From the NCBI GenBank assembly GCA_020621985.1, contig JAHRYS010000002.1, positions 177,730 through 241,729 of the forward strand: 64,000 nucleotides of DNA, read 5' to 3'. The DNA comes from Candidatus Ferrigenium altingense (lineage in GTDB: Bacteria > Pseudomonadota > Gammaproteobacteria > Burkholderiales > Gallionellaceae). Positions 26,405 through 38,406 of this stretch are shown in pieces; the first letter of the stretch is position 1; every line of letters starts with the position of its first letter. The notes under the pieces are model-generated. The model saw only the letters and a program-made list of their open reading frames with translations, searched no databases and was not told the DNA's origin. The position numbers were made by a program, and so were the translations under genes.

Positions 26405-28168
26405 TTACATTTTTTCCGGCGCGCTCACGCCGAGCAGCGCCAGGCCGTTCTTCAGCACCTGCGCTGTCGCCGCAATCAACGCCAGCCGTGCGCATTTGAC
26501 CGCCTCGTCCTCGACCAGAAAGCGCGAGGCATTATAGTAGCTGTGGAAATCGGCGGACAACTCCTTCAGGTAAAAGGCGATCAGATGCGGGGCCAGATCC
26601 TGCGCGGCATTTTCGATCATCTGAGGGTAATCGATCAGCTTTTGCAGCAACGCTATTTCATAATCGCTATCCAGCAATTTGACTTCCGCGTTGAGCAGGT
26701 CTGCGCGCTCGCCATCCCATTGCGCCAGCACGCTGTGCACGCGCGCATGCGCATATTGCACGTAATACACCGGATTCTCGTTGCTCTGCGACTTGGCCAG
26801 ATCCAGATCGAAATCCAGATGCTGGTCGCTCTTGCGCAGCACATAGAAGAACCGCGTTGCGTCGTTGCCCACCTCGTTGCGCAATTCTCGCAGCGTGACG
26901 AATTCGCCGCTGCGTGTGGACATGGATGTTTTTTGCCCGTTGCGATACAGCACCGCAAATTGCACCAGCGCGATGGTCAGCTTGCTGCTGTCCAGCCCCA
27001 ATGCCTTGAGTGCGCCGTTGACGCGCGGAATGTAACCGTGATGATCCGCGCCCCACACGTTGATGATACGGTCGAAACCGCGCTCGAACTTGTTCAGGTG
27101 GTAGGCGATATCGGAGGCGAAGTAGGTGTACAGGCCGTTGTCGCGCTGCACCACGCGGTCTTTTTCGTCACCGAATGTGGTGGAGCGGAACCACCACGCG
27201 CCATCCTGCTGATACAGGTGATTGCCGGCTTTGAGGGTCTCCACGGAGCGCGCCACCAGCCCATTGTCGAACAGCGACTGCTCGGAAAACCACTCGTCGA
27301 AACGCACGCCGAATTCGGCCAGGTCGTTGCGGCAATCGCCCAGTTGTTCGGTCAGCGCGTAATTATGGATATAAGCGTAATCCTCACCCAGCAAGTGTTT
27401 GGCGTTGGCGATCAGCGCGTCCAGATGCGCGTCTGCATCTTCTTCCGCGGGCGGGGTGCCATGCATCACTTCGGCGTCTGCGCGCACGTAGCGCGCGCCA
27501 TGCGCAGCGCTGATCTGCTGCGCCATGTCGCGCACATACCCACCCTGATAGACGTTTCCGGGAAACGCCAGTTGCGCACCATGCAGTTCCAGATAACGCA
27601 GCCAGGTGGACAGCGCGAGAATGTCCATCTGCCGCCCGGCATCGTTCACATAGTATTCGCGCGATACCTTGTAGCCAGCAGCATCCAGCACATTCGCCAG
27701 GCTTGCGCCGTACGCCGCACCGCGCCCGTGCCCGACATGCAGCGGGCCGGTCGGGTTGGCCGAAACAAATTCGACTTGCGCCTTGCGCCCCGCCCCCAAC
27801 GTGCCGTGCCCGTAAGCGTCGCCCGACTGCAACACTGCCTTGACCACCGCCTGCTTGGCGGCAGTGGTAATGAACACATTGATAAAACCGGCGCCTGCGA
27901 TTTCAACTTTCTCCACCACTGCGGAGCCGGGTAATGCCGCGATCAACGCCTGTGCGATGTCGCGCGGAGATTTGCGTAACGGCTTGGCCAGTTGCATCGC
28001 CAGATTGCAAGCATAATCGCCGTGCGATACCTGTCGGGAACGTTCGATAGATAGCCCGGCAGTCGGCGTTAAATCGGCCTGCCCGGGATTTTGCTCCTCA
28101 AGAACAACGTCCAGAGCCTGCATGAACAATTCATGCAAATGAGATTGAAAATTCAAGGTAACGGACAT
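26405..28168 (-). CDS. argS: Arginyl-tRNA synthetase
   Basis: A 587-residue class I synthetase. The N-terminal additional domain (about 1-110), the HIGH-equivalent HVGHG in SANPTGPLHVGHGRGAAYG, the KMSK-equivalent region GQKTSMSTRSG and the C-terminal anticodon-binding domain with the DALR-type ending are all present. The length is typical. It is the first gene of argS-SPOR-dsbA. Confidence 0.96.
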   Translation of the reverse strand: MSVTLNFQSHLHELFMQALDVVLEEQNPGQADLTPTAGLSIERSRQVSHGDYACNLAMQLAKPLRKSPRDIAQALIAALPGSAVVEKVEIAGAGFINVFITTAAKQAVVKAVLQSGDAYGHGTLGAGRKAQVEFVSANPTGPLHVGHGRGAAYGASLANVLDAAGYKVSREYYVNDAGRQMDILALSTWLRYLELHGAQLAFPGNVYQGGYVRDMAQQISAAHGARYVRADAEVMHGTPPAEEDADAHLDALIANAKHLLGEDYAYIHNYALTEQLGDCRNDLAEFGVRFDEWFSEQSLFDNGLVARSVETLKAGNHLYQQDGAWWFRSTTFGDEKDRVVQRDNGLYTYFASDIAYHLNKFERGFDRIINVWGADHHGYIPRVNGALKALGLDSSKLTIALVQFAVLYRNGQKTSMSTRSGEFVTLRELRNEVGNDATRFFYVLRKSDQHLDFDLDLAKSQSNENPVYYVQYAHARVHSVLAQWDGERADLLNAEVKLLDSDYEIALLQKLIDYPQMIENAAQDLAPHLIAFYLKELSADFHSYYNASRFLVEDEAVKCARLALIAATAQVLKNGLALLGVSAPEKM

Positions 28169-28449
28169 TGCGCAACACTTTCAAGAAAGGTGCGGATTAT
28201 AGCATCCCGAAGTTTTGCGGGAGTTTGCGCACTTTCGTGTTTACCTGGCATTTCGATCCGGCAGTCCGTTGTTTGGCGCGGTTAAAAGCCATTTCAGCAG
28301 GTTCCTCTGCCGCAACTTGCTGTTGCAACGGCGATATTGGCAGGCAGCTTTCCGTATTACCCCATCTGTGGCATTCTTCGCACTTTGAAGGTACGCATAA
28401 AATTATTTTTGACTCTCTTTAGGAATATAGTTAAGAGGGCGGTTGGGGG

Positions 28450-29703
28450 ATGGCAGTAATGAAATGTGTGGATGATTTCCGCCTGCGCTTTGGCAAGCGC
28501 GAGTTGGTGCCGATTATGATCGGCGGGATGGGCGTGGATATTTCCACAGCCGAATTGGCGCTGGAAGCCGCGCGGCTGGGCGGGGTCGGGCATATTTCCG
28601 ATGCGATGCTGCCGACCGTGACCGATCGCCGCTACAAGACGAAATTTGTCAGCATCAAGCAAAAACAATACAAGCTCAACGCCCATCAAGCCGACAAATC
28701 AATCGTGCAATTCGACCTAGCGCAGGTTGCCGAAGCGACGCGTTTGCACGTCAGTAAAACCATGGAGGCCAAGCGCGGTGACGGCATGATTTTCGTCAAC
28801 TGCATGGAAAAGCTCACCATGAATTCGCCGCGCGAAACGCTGCGTACCCGCCTGATAACCGCACTGGATGCGGGTATCGACGGCATTACGCTGGCGGCCG
28901 GCCTGCATCTCGGCTCGTTCGCGTTGATGGAAGAACATCCGCGCTTCCGCGATGCCAAGCTGGGCATCATTGTCTCCTCGTTGCGCGCCTTGCAGTTGTT
29001 CTTGCGCAAAAATTCCAAGCTGAACCGGTTGCCCGATTTCATCGTGGTGGAAGGGCCGCTGGCAGGTGGCCATCTGGGTTTTGGCCTGGACTGGGCGCAA
29101 TATGATTTGCGCACCATTGTTGCCGAGGTTCAGCAACATCTTCAAACTGAAAAGCTGGATATCCCGGTGATACCGGCGGGAGGTATTTTTACCGGCAGCG
29201 ATGCGGTAAGTTTCCTGGAAACGGGCTCGGCGGCGGTGCAGGTGGCGACGCGCTTCACCGTCGCCAAGGAGTGCGGAATCCCCGAAAAAGTGCAGCAGGA
29301 ATACTTCAAGGCCAGCGAGGAGGACATCGAAGTCAACCTGCTGTCGCCGACCGGCTACCCGATGCGGATGCTGAAAAACTGCCCCGCGATCGGTTCCGGC
29401 ATCCGCCCCAACTGCGAAGCGTTCGGCTATATCCTCGACGCCAACGGCAATTGCTCGTACATCGATGCCTATAACCGCGAGCGGGCATTGCACCCCGATG
29501 CCAGAAGAATTTCCGTCAAGGACAAGATCTGCCTGTGCACCCACATGCGCAACTATGATTGCTGGACTTGCGGCCACTACACCTATCGCCTCAAGGATAC
29601 GACCCGCCGCAACGCCGACGGTACGTACCAATCGCTGACTGCCGAACACATCTTCCGCGATTACCAGTTCAGCACCGATAACAAGATCGCGCTCCCCGCG
29701 TAA
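28450..29703 (+). CDS. Nitronate monooxygenase-family flavoprotein with C-terminal Cys motif
   Basis: A 417-residue FMN-binding TIM barrel of the NMO/2-nitropropane dioxygenase group. Visible pieces are PIMIGGMGVDIS (N-terminus), VEGPLAGGHLGF (with the histidine used in catalysis by NMOs) and PVIPAGGIFTGSDAVSFLETGSAAVQ, split here as two runs: PVIPAGGIFTGSDA and FLETGSAAVQ. Beyond the barrel, the last 90 residues carry CPAIGSGIRPNC and a CLC-x9-CWTC cluster, which looks like a metal or Fe-S site and is not part of ordinary NMOs. Substrate is unknown. The start is ATG 28450 or 28459; the G-run ribosome site fits the second. Confidence 0.8.
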   Translation: MAVMKCVDDFRLRFGKRELVPIMIGGMGVDISTAELALEAARLGGVGHISDAMLPTVTDRRYKTKFVSIKQKQYKLNAHQADKSIVQFDLAQVAEATRLHVSKTMEAKRGDGMIFVNCMEKLTMNSPRETLRTRLITALDAGIDGITLAAGLHLGSFALMEEHPRFRDAKLGIIVSSLRALQLFLRKNSKLNRLPDFIVVEGPLAGGHLGFGLDWAQYDLRTIVAEVQQHLQTEKLDIPVIPAGGIFTGSDAVSFLETGSAAVQVATRFTVAKECGIPEKVQQEYFKASEEDIEVNLLSPTGYPMRMLKNCPAIGSGIRPNCEAFGYILDANGNCSYIDAYNRERALHPDARRISVKDKICLCTHMRNYDCWTCGHYTYRLKDTTRRNADGTYQSLTAEHIFRDYQFSTDNKIALPA

Positions 29704-29723
29704 AAATAAACCTCAGTACCGCT

Positions 29724-29753
29724 CTTGAAATCGGGCGGTGTTGCCCTTATCAT
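29724..29753 (+). promoter_or_regulatory. groESL promoter (sigma-70 and sigma-32 features)
   Basis: TTGAAA at 29725-29730 and TATCAT at 29748-29753 are separated by 17 bp, a good sigma-70 promoter. The same DNA reads CTTGAAA, 13 bp, CCCTTAT, close to the sigma-32 pattern. It ends where CIRCE begins, so HrcA binding would block transcription start. Confidence 0.75.
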
Positions 29754-29779
29754 TAGCACTCGCAGGAAGGGAGTGCTAA
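29753..29779 (+). promoter_or_regulatory. CIRCE operator (HrcA binding site)
   Basis: A perfect match to the CIRCE consensus: TTAGCACTC, nine bases, GAGTGCTAA. It lies about 60 bases upstream of groES and overlaps the start-point region of the promoter. HrcA, encoded elsewhere, would repress groESL here until heat shock. Confidence 0.95.
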
Positions 29780-29838
29780 CAAAGCCATGAATTCCCGCCT
29801 CCGCATTTAATTAACTCACTGATTTAGGAGAACCAAGT

Positions 29839-31805
<1,967 letters not shown>

Positions 31806-31847
31806 CTTTCATTCGCTTCATGTGCTGTTTGTTTCGTAGCACTTTCG

Positions 31848-31871
31848 CAAACCCCGCTTCGGCGGGGTTTG
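31848..31871 (+). terminator. Hairpin after groEL
   Basis: A perfect 10-bp stem CAAACCCCGC/GCGGGGTTTG with a TTCG loop lies 42 bases after groEL. It lacks a T-tract, so it may stabilise the mRNA end as well as promote termination. Its right end overlaps the -35 region of the tRNA-Phe promoter. Confidence 0.75.
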
Positions 31872-31896
31872 TCATTTGGCGCGTTACCGGTATAAT
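31869..31896 (+). promoter_or_regulatory. tRNA-Phe promoter
   Basis: TTGTCA (31869-31874), a 16-bp spacer and a perfect TATAAT (31891-31896) lie 57 bases upstream of tRNA-Phe, with a GC-rich stretch after the -10 box as expected for a stringently controlled stable-RNA promoter. Confidence 0.75.
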
Positions 31897-31952
31897 GCGC
31901 GGCTTCCGTAGTTGGCCTGCTTGTTTGGCTAACGGGAAAATGCAGTAAAAAT

Positions 31953-32028
31953 GGCCTGGTAGCTCAGTCGGTAGAGCAGAGGATTGAAAATCCTTGTGTC
32001 GGTGGTTCGATTCCGCCCCGGGCCACCA
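31953..32028 (+). tRNA. tRNA-Phe (anticodon GAA)
   Basis: A 76-nt tRNA with acceptor stem GGCCTGG/CCGGGCC (one G-T type pair), D-loop AGCTCAGTCGGTAGAG, anticodon loop TTGAAAA giving GAA, T-arm GGTTCGATTCC and an encoded CCA at 32026-32028. It is followed by a strong terminator. Confidence 0.97.
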
Positions 32029-32035
32029 GATTCGC

Positions 32036-32068
32036 AAAGGTCTTCACGAAAACGTGCAGACCTTTTTT
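32036..32068 (+). terminator. Intrinsic terminator after tRNA-Phe
   Basis: Stem AAAGGTCT/AGACCTTT with an inner CACG-AAAA-CGTG extension, followed by six Ts. A typical rho-independent terminator. Confidence 0.9.
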
Positions 32069-32103
32069 ATTTTGCGCTCCTTGAGGGCGCACAAAGAAGC
32101 TAA

Positions 32104-33747
32104 ATGGATAATTCTTCAGAAGACATCAGTGTTGCTGTGCCATCGTCCGGCTCCGAGGGGATCGCGCGCGAAGTTAAACGCCGCCGCACTTTTGCGATCA
32201 TCTCGCACCCCGACGCGGGCAAGACCACGCTCACCGAAAAGCTGCTGCTGTTCGGCGGCGCGATCCAGATGGCGGGCACGGTGAAAGCGCGCAAGAGCGG
32301 CCGCCACGCAACTTCGGATTGGCTGGAGATCGAGAAGCAGCGCGGCATTTCGGTGGCCAGTTCGGTGATGCAGTTCACCTACGACGATTGCGTGATCAAC
32401 CTGCTCGACACTCCCGGCCACCAGGATTTTTCCGAGGACACTTATCGCGTGCTGACCGCCGTGGATGCGGCGGTGATGGTGGTGGACGCGGCCAAGGGTG
32501 TGGAAGAGCAGACCATCAAGCTGCTCGAAGTATGCCGCCTGCGCAACACGCCGATCATCACCTTCATCAACAAGATGGACCGCGAGGTGCGCGACCCGCT
32601 GGAAGTGCTGGACGAGATCGAATCGGTGCTGAAGATCAAATGCGCGCCGGTGACCTGGCCGATCGGCATGGGCAAGCGCTTTCAGGGCGTATACCACCTG
32701 CTCAACGACGAGGTGCTGCGCTTTTTGCCGGGCGAGGCGAAGGCCAATCAGGAAGTGGAAGTGTTAAAAGGCGCGCAGATCGACCGGCTCGCGGCACAGT
32801 GCCCGAGCGAAATGCAGACCATGCGCGACGAGACCGAACTGGTCATGGGCGCGGGCGCGTCGTTCGATCTGCAAGAGTTTCTGCGGGGCCAGCAATCGCC
32901 GGTATTTTTCGGCTCCGGCGTCAATAATTTCGGCGTGCGTGAAATACTGCGCGCGCTGGTGGACTGGGCTCCCTCGCCGTTGCCGCGCGCCACCGATATG
33001 CGCATGGTGCAACCCACCGAGTCCGCCTTCACCGGCTTCGTGTTCAAGATCCAAGCCAACATGGACCCGAACCATCGCGATCGCATCGCCTTCCTGCGCG
33101 TGTGCTCCGGCCGCTACATTTCGGGCATGAAGGTCAAGCACCGCCGCACCGGCAAGGAAATGAAACTGGCCAACGCGGTGACCTTCATGGCCAACGAGCG
33201 CACGCGCATGGACGAGGCCTATGCGGGCGACATCATCGGCATCCACAATCACGGCCAGCTGCAGATCGGTGATGTGCTCACCGAGGGCGAAGCGCTCACT
33301 TTCAAGGGCATCCCCTACTTCGCGCCGGAGCTGTTCAGCCGCGCGCGCCTGCGCGACCCGATGAAGGCCAAGCAGCTGCAGAAGGGCCTGCGCCAGTTGG
33401 GCGAGGAGGGCGCGGTACAGGTGTTCGAGCCGCTAGTTGATACAACGCCGCTGATCGGCGCGGTCGGACAGTTGCAGTTCGAGGTGGTCGAGCATCGCCT
33501 GAAAGCCGAATACGGCGTGGATGCGGTGTTTGAACGCGCCGGCATCCACACCGCGCGCTGGGTGACCTGCCCGGATAACGCGCACCTCAACGAGTTCGTG
33601 AAGGCAAACCAAAGCCGTCTGGCCAAGGACGTGGACGGCAACTATGCCTACCTCGCCGATACCGGCGTGAACCTGCGCCTGGCGATGGAGCGCTGGCCGA
33701 AGGTGCAGTTTCACGCCACGCGCGAACATGGGCAGCAACTGGGTTGA
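32104..33747 (+). CDS. prfC: Peptide chain release factor 3
   Basis: A 547-residue translational GTPase that recycles RF1 and RF2. G-motifs are seen in order: [12 protein letters not shown] (P-loop), the [12 protein letters not shown] switch region, [12 protein letters not shown] and NKMD. The central EF-Tu-like domain 2 and the C-terminal RF3 domain ([19 protein letters not shown]) follow. The length is normal. It is transcribed toward the pilin operon, from which it is separated by a strong hairpin. Confidence 0.97.
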   Translation: MDNSSEDISVAVPSSGSEGIAREVKRRRTFAIISHPDAGKTTLTEKLLLFGGAIQMAGTVKARKSGRHATSDWLEIEKQRGISVASSVMQFTYDDCVINLLDTPGHQDFSEDTYRVLTAVDAAVMVVDAAKGVEEQTIKLLEVCRLRNTPIITFINKMDREVRDPLEVLDEIESVLKIKCAPVTWPIGMGKRFQGVYHLLNDEVLRFLPGEAKANQEVEVLKGAQIDRLAAQCPSEMQTMRDETELVMGAGASFDLQEFLRGQQSPVFFGSGVNNFGVREILRALVDWAPSPLPRATDMRMVQPTESAFTGFVFKIQANMDPNHRDRIAFLRVCSGRYISGMKVKHRRTGKEMKLANAVTFMANERTRMDEAYAGDIIGIHNHGQLQIGDVLTEGEALTFKGIPYFAPELFSRARLRDPMKAKQLQKGLRQLGEEGAVQVFEPLVDTTPLIGAVGQLQFEVVEHRLKAEYGVDAVFERAGIHTARWVTCPDNAHLNEFVKANQSRLAKDVDGNYAYLADTGVNLRLAMERWPKVQFHATREHGQQLG

Positions 33748-33786
33748 GGATGGCTGGCGCGGTTCGCCGTTGCTTCACCGGAAACA

Positions 33787-33813
33787 GAAAGCGGCCCTAG
33801 GGCCGCTTTCTTA
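33787..33813. terminator. Bidirectional terminator between prfC and pilY1
   Basis: A perfect 11-bp stem GAAAGCGGCCC/GGGCCGCTTTC with a two-base loop separates the convergent prfC and pilY1 genes. T-rich flanks on the right and A-rich on the left allow action in both directions. Confidence 0.8.
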
Positions 33814-33831
33814 TTCATGGCTTGGCATTCG

Positions 33832-36800
33832 TTACGGTATCAGCTCGCGCCATATCACCCGTTTTCCAGTAAACCCGGTTGCTGTTGCCGCAAAATTTAC
33901 ACCTGTATTTAACTCAGGCGTTGGATTTGTGGATGTTACGACCCCGACTTTGGGCACGCCTTGCACGTAGAGAACATTGACGCCAACGATGGTAGCGTCA
34001 TATTTCAGCGAAGCCGTGCTAATTGCCGTGTTGACAGGGCCACCTGTTTGGAAGTTGAAAAAGTTAAGCCAGCCGTAGCCGCCTGGTGTACAGGCAGTGC
34101 TTGAGGGAACAATTGAAGGAACCAGCAGAGTGCCCTGTACCAGCTTGCTGTCGATGTTTACACGCTCTCCGCTGTCAGGGAAGTTGACATACCAGCCCCG
34201 GCCAGTGAAGAAATTCACCGCATTGTTGGATGCAGTGCGGCTGGCCCCCGCGTTTGTCAGCGTTTGCTGCACTAGCGTCGTGCGGGGGTTTACCAGTGTG
34301 GTGGTCGCGTTATCATCCTTGATGGCATATTGGGTCTGCATCTGGGTCGTGGTAAGGTCATTGGATTCCAAGTATTTGCCGGTTCCGATAAATACAACGC
34401 GCTTACCCAGAATGCTACCCAGCACCGGAGTGGTAGTAACTGGTTGTGGGCTGGTGCCAGCAGCATCCGAGAACAGTGTGGCGAATTTTAATTTATCACC
34501 GGTACCGATGGTGGCGGCAACGGCGCTGTTGATGTCGAAACGCCAGACATTTCCCAGTAAGTCGCCACCATAGACATAACCCACTTTGTTGCCCGCAGGC
34601 TCATCATTCCAGCCGGAGATCTTGGCCAGTCCGCTTGGCGTGGTGATGCTGCCCACCCCGGTGGAGATTTTGCTGATAATCGCGCCGGTGTTGGCATTGA
34701 GCACATAGAGATAGCCGCCGCCGCTGCCCGGGCTGCTATTGTTGTAGCCGGAGGTGACCAATACTACCCAAGTGCCGTCGGCCTTTCTGGTGATGATGGG
34801 CTGTCCAAAGCTGTAGCCGAGATCGTCGTCTTTGACGGCACCGATGCCGGTGGTCGGGGTGAATTCCCATAACAGGGTCGGTGCGGTAGGAACAGTGATA
34901 TCCAGCGCATAATAGCCGCGTCCGCCGCCGTTCAGGCCAGCCACTAAAATGGTACGCCATGATGCGCTAGCGACGCCATTGGTGAGGCCGCCACAATTCG
35001 CCGGGCAGTAAATATCCGAGGTGATCGGGCTGCCGTTGACAAAATTGCGGTGCAAGGTGGCGTAGGTCTTGTCCGCCAGTTGCCACATATTGGGTATCAC
35101 CATGCTCGGCACGTAAGCCCAGCGTTCTATGCCGGTGTCGGCTGCAAAGGCGTGCATCATGCCGTCGTTGGCACCCATGTACACTGTCCCGACGCGGGCG
35201 GCTTGCGCGGTGACATACGCGCTGTAGCCCGTGTAGGGATAGCTGAATACCGGCGGGCCGATAAAGGCCGGCTGGGATTCCAGCGCGTCCCCCAACACGG
35301 CTTCACGGTAGCGATACAGCCAGTTTGCTACTGGGTTGGCGGTGCGGTCAGATTCATATCCATGCTGTCCGCGCAGATAATTGAGCAGATTAACGCCTGT
35401 TGCCGCAGTCTGTTGCGCAGCGGTAAGCAAAGCCCACTGGCTGAGTCCGCTGATATGCCCGGCGTTAAAGTTCGCCGGATTGGCGGCTGCATAGGCGGCA
35501 TCGAAGTTGATCAGGGATGTGCCGGTGCTGTTGGCGGTTAGAATCGTCCGCGTATCGCTTGCGTCAGCCACTTTGGCGTTCATGGTGCCAGTGCAGGCGG
35601 TCGCCACCGGCACCTTGCAATCCGTGCCGACCAGTTTTCCTGCGGCGCAGGTGACCGAGCTGGGCGTAACGCAGTTATAAATGGTGGTGGAGCCGCTGAT
35701 TTCGGCAACAACGGTACCCGGCGCTGCGCAAGTGTCAGCGGTGACGTTTTCCGCACACCAAGTGGCATTGACGCTGACCACGCCGGTATCCACGTTGATG
35801 CCACGCGCTTCCAGATTGCCCTTCCAGGCAGACGTGGTATAGCTGGCGACGTAGGCGAAATTGTTGCCGGCAACCGGGTTCAGCGTGCTGGTGGCGGCGG
35901 CGGCAGCAGCACCTCTGCGGGTATTGATGCCCGACAGCGCGTTGGACAGGCTGGTAGACAATGTAGCCGGGTTGGTGGCATTAAAATAGGCGCCGCGCCC
36001 GTCCACTGCGGCATGCCATAAGTCATCGATATTTTCCGGTGTTCCAGCAGGATTGGGAATCGGCCAATTGCAGACCGTGCCGTTTGCCTGCCACGAACAG
36101 ACCGGCGGCGTTGCGGCTGAATTAGCGGTGCTGCCCAGCGCGACTGCGGCATAATCCCCCGTGGTGTCGGTCAAGTAGCTGGACGAATACACCATTCTAC
36201 CTTTTGCACCCAGCCCCAGGGTGAAGGTAGTCATATGTTGCTGGGTATTATTGTCCAACGCGCTGATGAACACGTTGTTGGTGCACACATTTTCGCCAGC
36301 GACCGCGCCGGTGCAGTTGTTCAGTGTCGTGGTACGCAGGTCGGTCTGGTAGTAATACATGGCAACGTCTGACAAGGTGTTGCTGGTTCCGCCGCTAGTG
36401 CCCGCAGTCGTCACCGGAGTCCCTGATACCACCCGGGTGCTCGGGTTAGGGCTCGGAAGGGTTACAGTGCCGCAAGTGGTTGTGCTTGAAGTATAGGGAG
36501 CTACGTAGACCCAGGAACCGTTGTTGCTCCATGCGGTACAAGTCTGGGCACCAGCTACCCCGCCTACGGTGGTTATGCTGCAACTTTGAATTTGCGGCTG
36601 ACTTCTGAGCCGTTTCTTGGGGCTGGTGCAACTGGTTGAACTCGCCGAATAGTTGTTCCGCGTATAAGTTGTCGTCACGGTGGTGCCTGCCTGTGCACCG
36701 TCGTACATCGGGCGCCCCGCTGTGCCATCCTGGTTGCCGACGGCAGTGACACCATCCAGTTGGGTGTCGCCGGTCTGGCTGTTCCAGTAACCATCCGTTG

Positions 36801-37731
36801 TAAGAATAGTGAAATTCTGCTGGCAGGAATATTGCACCGGGTCGACCACTGCGACGCCATTCTTGCTGGCCAGCTTGTGGGCATATATTTTTCCGATGTC
36901 GGCCAGCGCCCCCAGTAACGGGGTCATACTGCCGGCGCTCGTGGCGTAGAGTTTGTTGTACCAAGCCAACTTCTGGGCGGCATCGAAAGTGGCGGGGTTG
37001 ATAAAGTCGGTTCCACCATTGTTGTTCATGGTGGCGAAGCCAACCCGGTAATTGGTGCCGATAGGCTGAAAGGCCAGCCCTGTTGCGGTTTTCATCATGT
37101 TGATACGGGTGCGGTAATAGCTGTACCAGTTGGCGAAGTTGGTTTGCTCGCTGACGCCGACGACGACCTTGGTGAATACCGCGTTGCCCGGTGCGGAGCC
37201 GATGGTGCTGTTGCATTCAGCATAAAAGGTGCTGGCGGTATTAAAATAATCCTTCTGTGTGTTGGTGGTCTGCGTGCCGGAATAGGTGTAGTAAAAGGCG
37301 GCTTGCGAGGCAAAGCCGCTGGTACTGAAGCCGGTGCTCAGGTTGGTGGCGCCTAAGCCGGTGTTGTAGCCATCGTTCCAGGCTGCGGTAAAGCTGGAAT
37401 TGGCGTAACTGGTTCCGGTGGAACTGACAGGTGGGACATAAGTGATGGCAGGATCATAATAGACACCGTTGCACTGGCTGCTGGCGTAGCCGTAGTTCCC
37501 TGAAAAAGAGTTTGTGGTGTCTGGCAAAAATTCCCAGCCCATACTGCCCGAGTCGTCCATCATTAGGAATACGTTGGGTTTCACCGAGGAGGAGGTAGTG
37601 GTCGCCAAGGGTGATGTCGCTAATGCGACCGAGGCAGCCAGCGCGGGCAATGGCAAGGCGAGGCTGGCAACCAGCGCAACAGACAGCAAATGGCGATGGG
37701 TGGTAGAGCACTTTTCCAGATAACATTTCAT
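33832..37731 (-). CDS. pilY1: Type IV pilus tip adhesin PilY1
   Basis: A 1299-residue exported protein. A signal peptide ends near PALAAS. An N-terminal von Willebrand A-like part starts with PNVFLMMDDSGSMGWEF, carrying the MIDAS DxSxS motif. The C-terminal half (about 850-1290) is the PilY1 beta-propeller (VYMGANDGMMHAFAADTGIERWAY, split here as VYMGANDGMMHAFAA and TGIERWAY; YALDITVPTAPTLLWEF), ending with cysteine-poor sequence. PilY1 sits at the pilus tip and controls retraction, adhesion and surface sensing. It is the last and largest gene of the minor-pilin operon. Confidence 0.93.
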   Translation of the reverse strand: MKCYLEKCSTTHRHLLSVALVASLALPLPALAASVALATSPLATTTSSSVKPNVFLMMDDSGSMGWEFLPDTTNSFSGNYGYASSQCNGVYYDPAITYVPPVSSTGTSYANSSFTAAWNDGYNTGLGATNLSTGFSTSGFASQAAFYYTYSGTQTTNTQKDYFNTASTFYAECNSTIGSAPGNAVFTKVVVGVSEQTNFANWYSYYRTRINMMKTATGLAFQPIGTNYRVGFATMNNNGGTDFINPATFDAAQKLAWYNKLYATSAGSMTPLLGALADIGKIYAHKLASKNGVAVVDPVQYSCQQNFTILTTDGYWNSQTGDTQLDGVTAVGNQDGTAGRPMYDGAQAGTTVTTTYTRNNYSASSTSCTSPKKRLRSQPQIQSCSITTVGGVAGAQTCTAWSNNGSWVYVAPYTSSTTTCGTVTLPSPNPSTRVVSGTPVTTAGTSGGTSNTLSDVAMYYYQTDLRTTTLNNCTGAVAGENVCTNNVFISALDNNTQQHMTTFTLGLGAKGRMVYSSSYLTDTTGDYAAVALGSTANSAATPPVCSWQANGTVCNWPIPNPAGTPENIDDLWHAAVDGRGAYFNATNPATLSTSLSNALSGINTRRGAAAAAATSTLNPVAGNNFAYVASYTTSAWKGNLEARGINVDTGVVSVNATWCAENVTADTCAAPGTVVAEISGSTTIYNCVTPSSVTCAAGKLVGTDCKVPVATACTGTMNAKVADASDTRTILTANSTGTSLINFDAAYAAANPANFNAGHISGLSQWALLTAAQQTAATGVNLLNYLRGQHGYESDRTANPVANWLYRYREAVLGDALESQPAFIGPPVFSYPYTGYSAYVTAQAARVGTVYMGANDGMMHAFAADTGIERWAYVPSMVIPNMWQLADKTYATLHRNFVNGSPITSDIYCPANCGGLTNGVASASWRTILVAGLNGGGRGYYALDITVPTAPTLLWEFTPTTGIGAVKDDDLGYSFGQPIITRKADGTWVVLVTSGYNNSSPGSGGGYLYVLNANTGAIISKISTGVGSITTPSGLAKISGWNDEPAGNKVGYVYGGDLLGNVWRFDINSAVAATIGTGDKLKFATLFSDAAGTSPQPVTTTPVLGSILGKRVVFIGTGKYLESNDLTTTQMQTQYAIKDDNATTTLVNPRTTLVQQTLTNAGASRTASNNAVNFFTGRGWYVNFPDSGERVNIDSKLVQGTLLVPSIVPSSTACTPGGYGWLNFFNFQTGGPVNTAISTASLKYDATIVGVNVLYVQGVPKVGVVTSTNPTPELNTGVNFAATATGFTGKRVIWRELIP

Positions 37732-37740
37732 GGCGACCTC

Positions 37741-38406
37741 CTAATAGACAAATGCTTGTATGTAGCTGACGGTATTCTTCGGCCCGGTGGTTCTGGCGGT
37801 GATGCGAACTTGGGGGGTTTGTCCGGCCACAGGGCAACCGGCTCCTGTACAGATTTCCTGGGGCAGCGGGATGTTCTGCCCATTATTGTTTACGAGCGCG
37901 CCGCTGAACAGGCAGTCCGCGTTTTGAATCGCCACATTGGCGGTGCGGCACATGCGCTGGATGACGTAGCGGGTGGTGTTGCCGCTGCTGTCGGGGTCGG
38001 GCAGCACCAGAGTGCTGTCGGCGTTGGTCCATTGGATGCCGGTTCCGTCGGTAAGGCTCACCGCGGAGCTGGCGTTGGAGTAATAGCCGGGATTCAGAAA
38101 TGCGCCCGTGCCGCCCGTGTTATTGAACGGGTGGGCGGGATCATTCAAAACATTCAGGGCGGTGTTTGCGGCTTCGGTTGTCGCCAGCCAGTTGACGGCG
38201 GCCTCGATCCCCGCATCGCCGGAGCTAGTGGCTGCTTGTTTGAATGCCAGATTGCCGGCGATCATGGTGCTGGTATCCACCGAACGTATCAGCGCTACCG
38301 CCGCGAGCGACATGGCAAGCAGGGCGATCAGCGCAAAAAACAGTACAACGCCGCGCTGCTTCATAGCACGCGCTCGCATGAAACGGGTTTTGGGTAGCGA
38401 TCTCAT
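37741..38406 (-). CDS. pilX: Type IV pilus assembly protein PilX
   Basis: A 221-residue minor pilin-like protein. The hydrophobic N-terminus KQRGVVLFFALIALLAMSLA follows a basic leader with a glycine at the prepilin cleavage position, although the +5 glutamate typical of pilins is absent, as in many PilX proteins. The C-terminal region contains paired cysteines (CRTANVAIQNADC, CTGAGC). The ATG at 38406 overlaps the pilW stop as ATGA. Together with PilV, PilW and FimT it primes pilus assembly with PilY1. Confidence 0.88.
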   Translation of the reverse strand: MRSLPKTRFMRARAMKQRGVVLFFALIALLAMSLAAVALIRSVDTSTMIAGNLAFKQAATSSGDAGIEAAVNWLATTEAANTALNVLNDPAHPFNNTGGTGAFLNPGYYSNASSAVSLTDGTGIQWTNADSTLVLPDPDSSGNTTRYVIQRMCRTANVAIQNADCLFSGALVNNNGQNIPLPQEICTGAGCPVAGQTPQVRITARTTGPKNTVSYIQAFVY

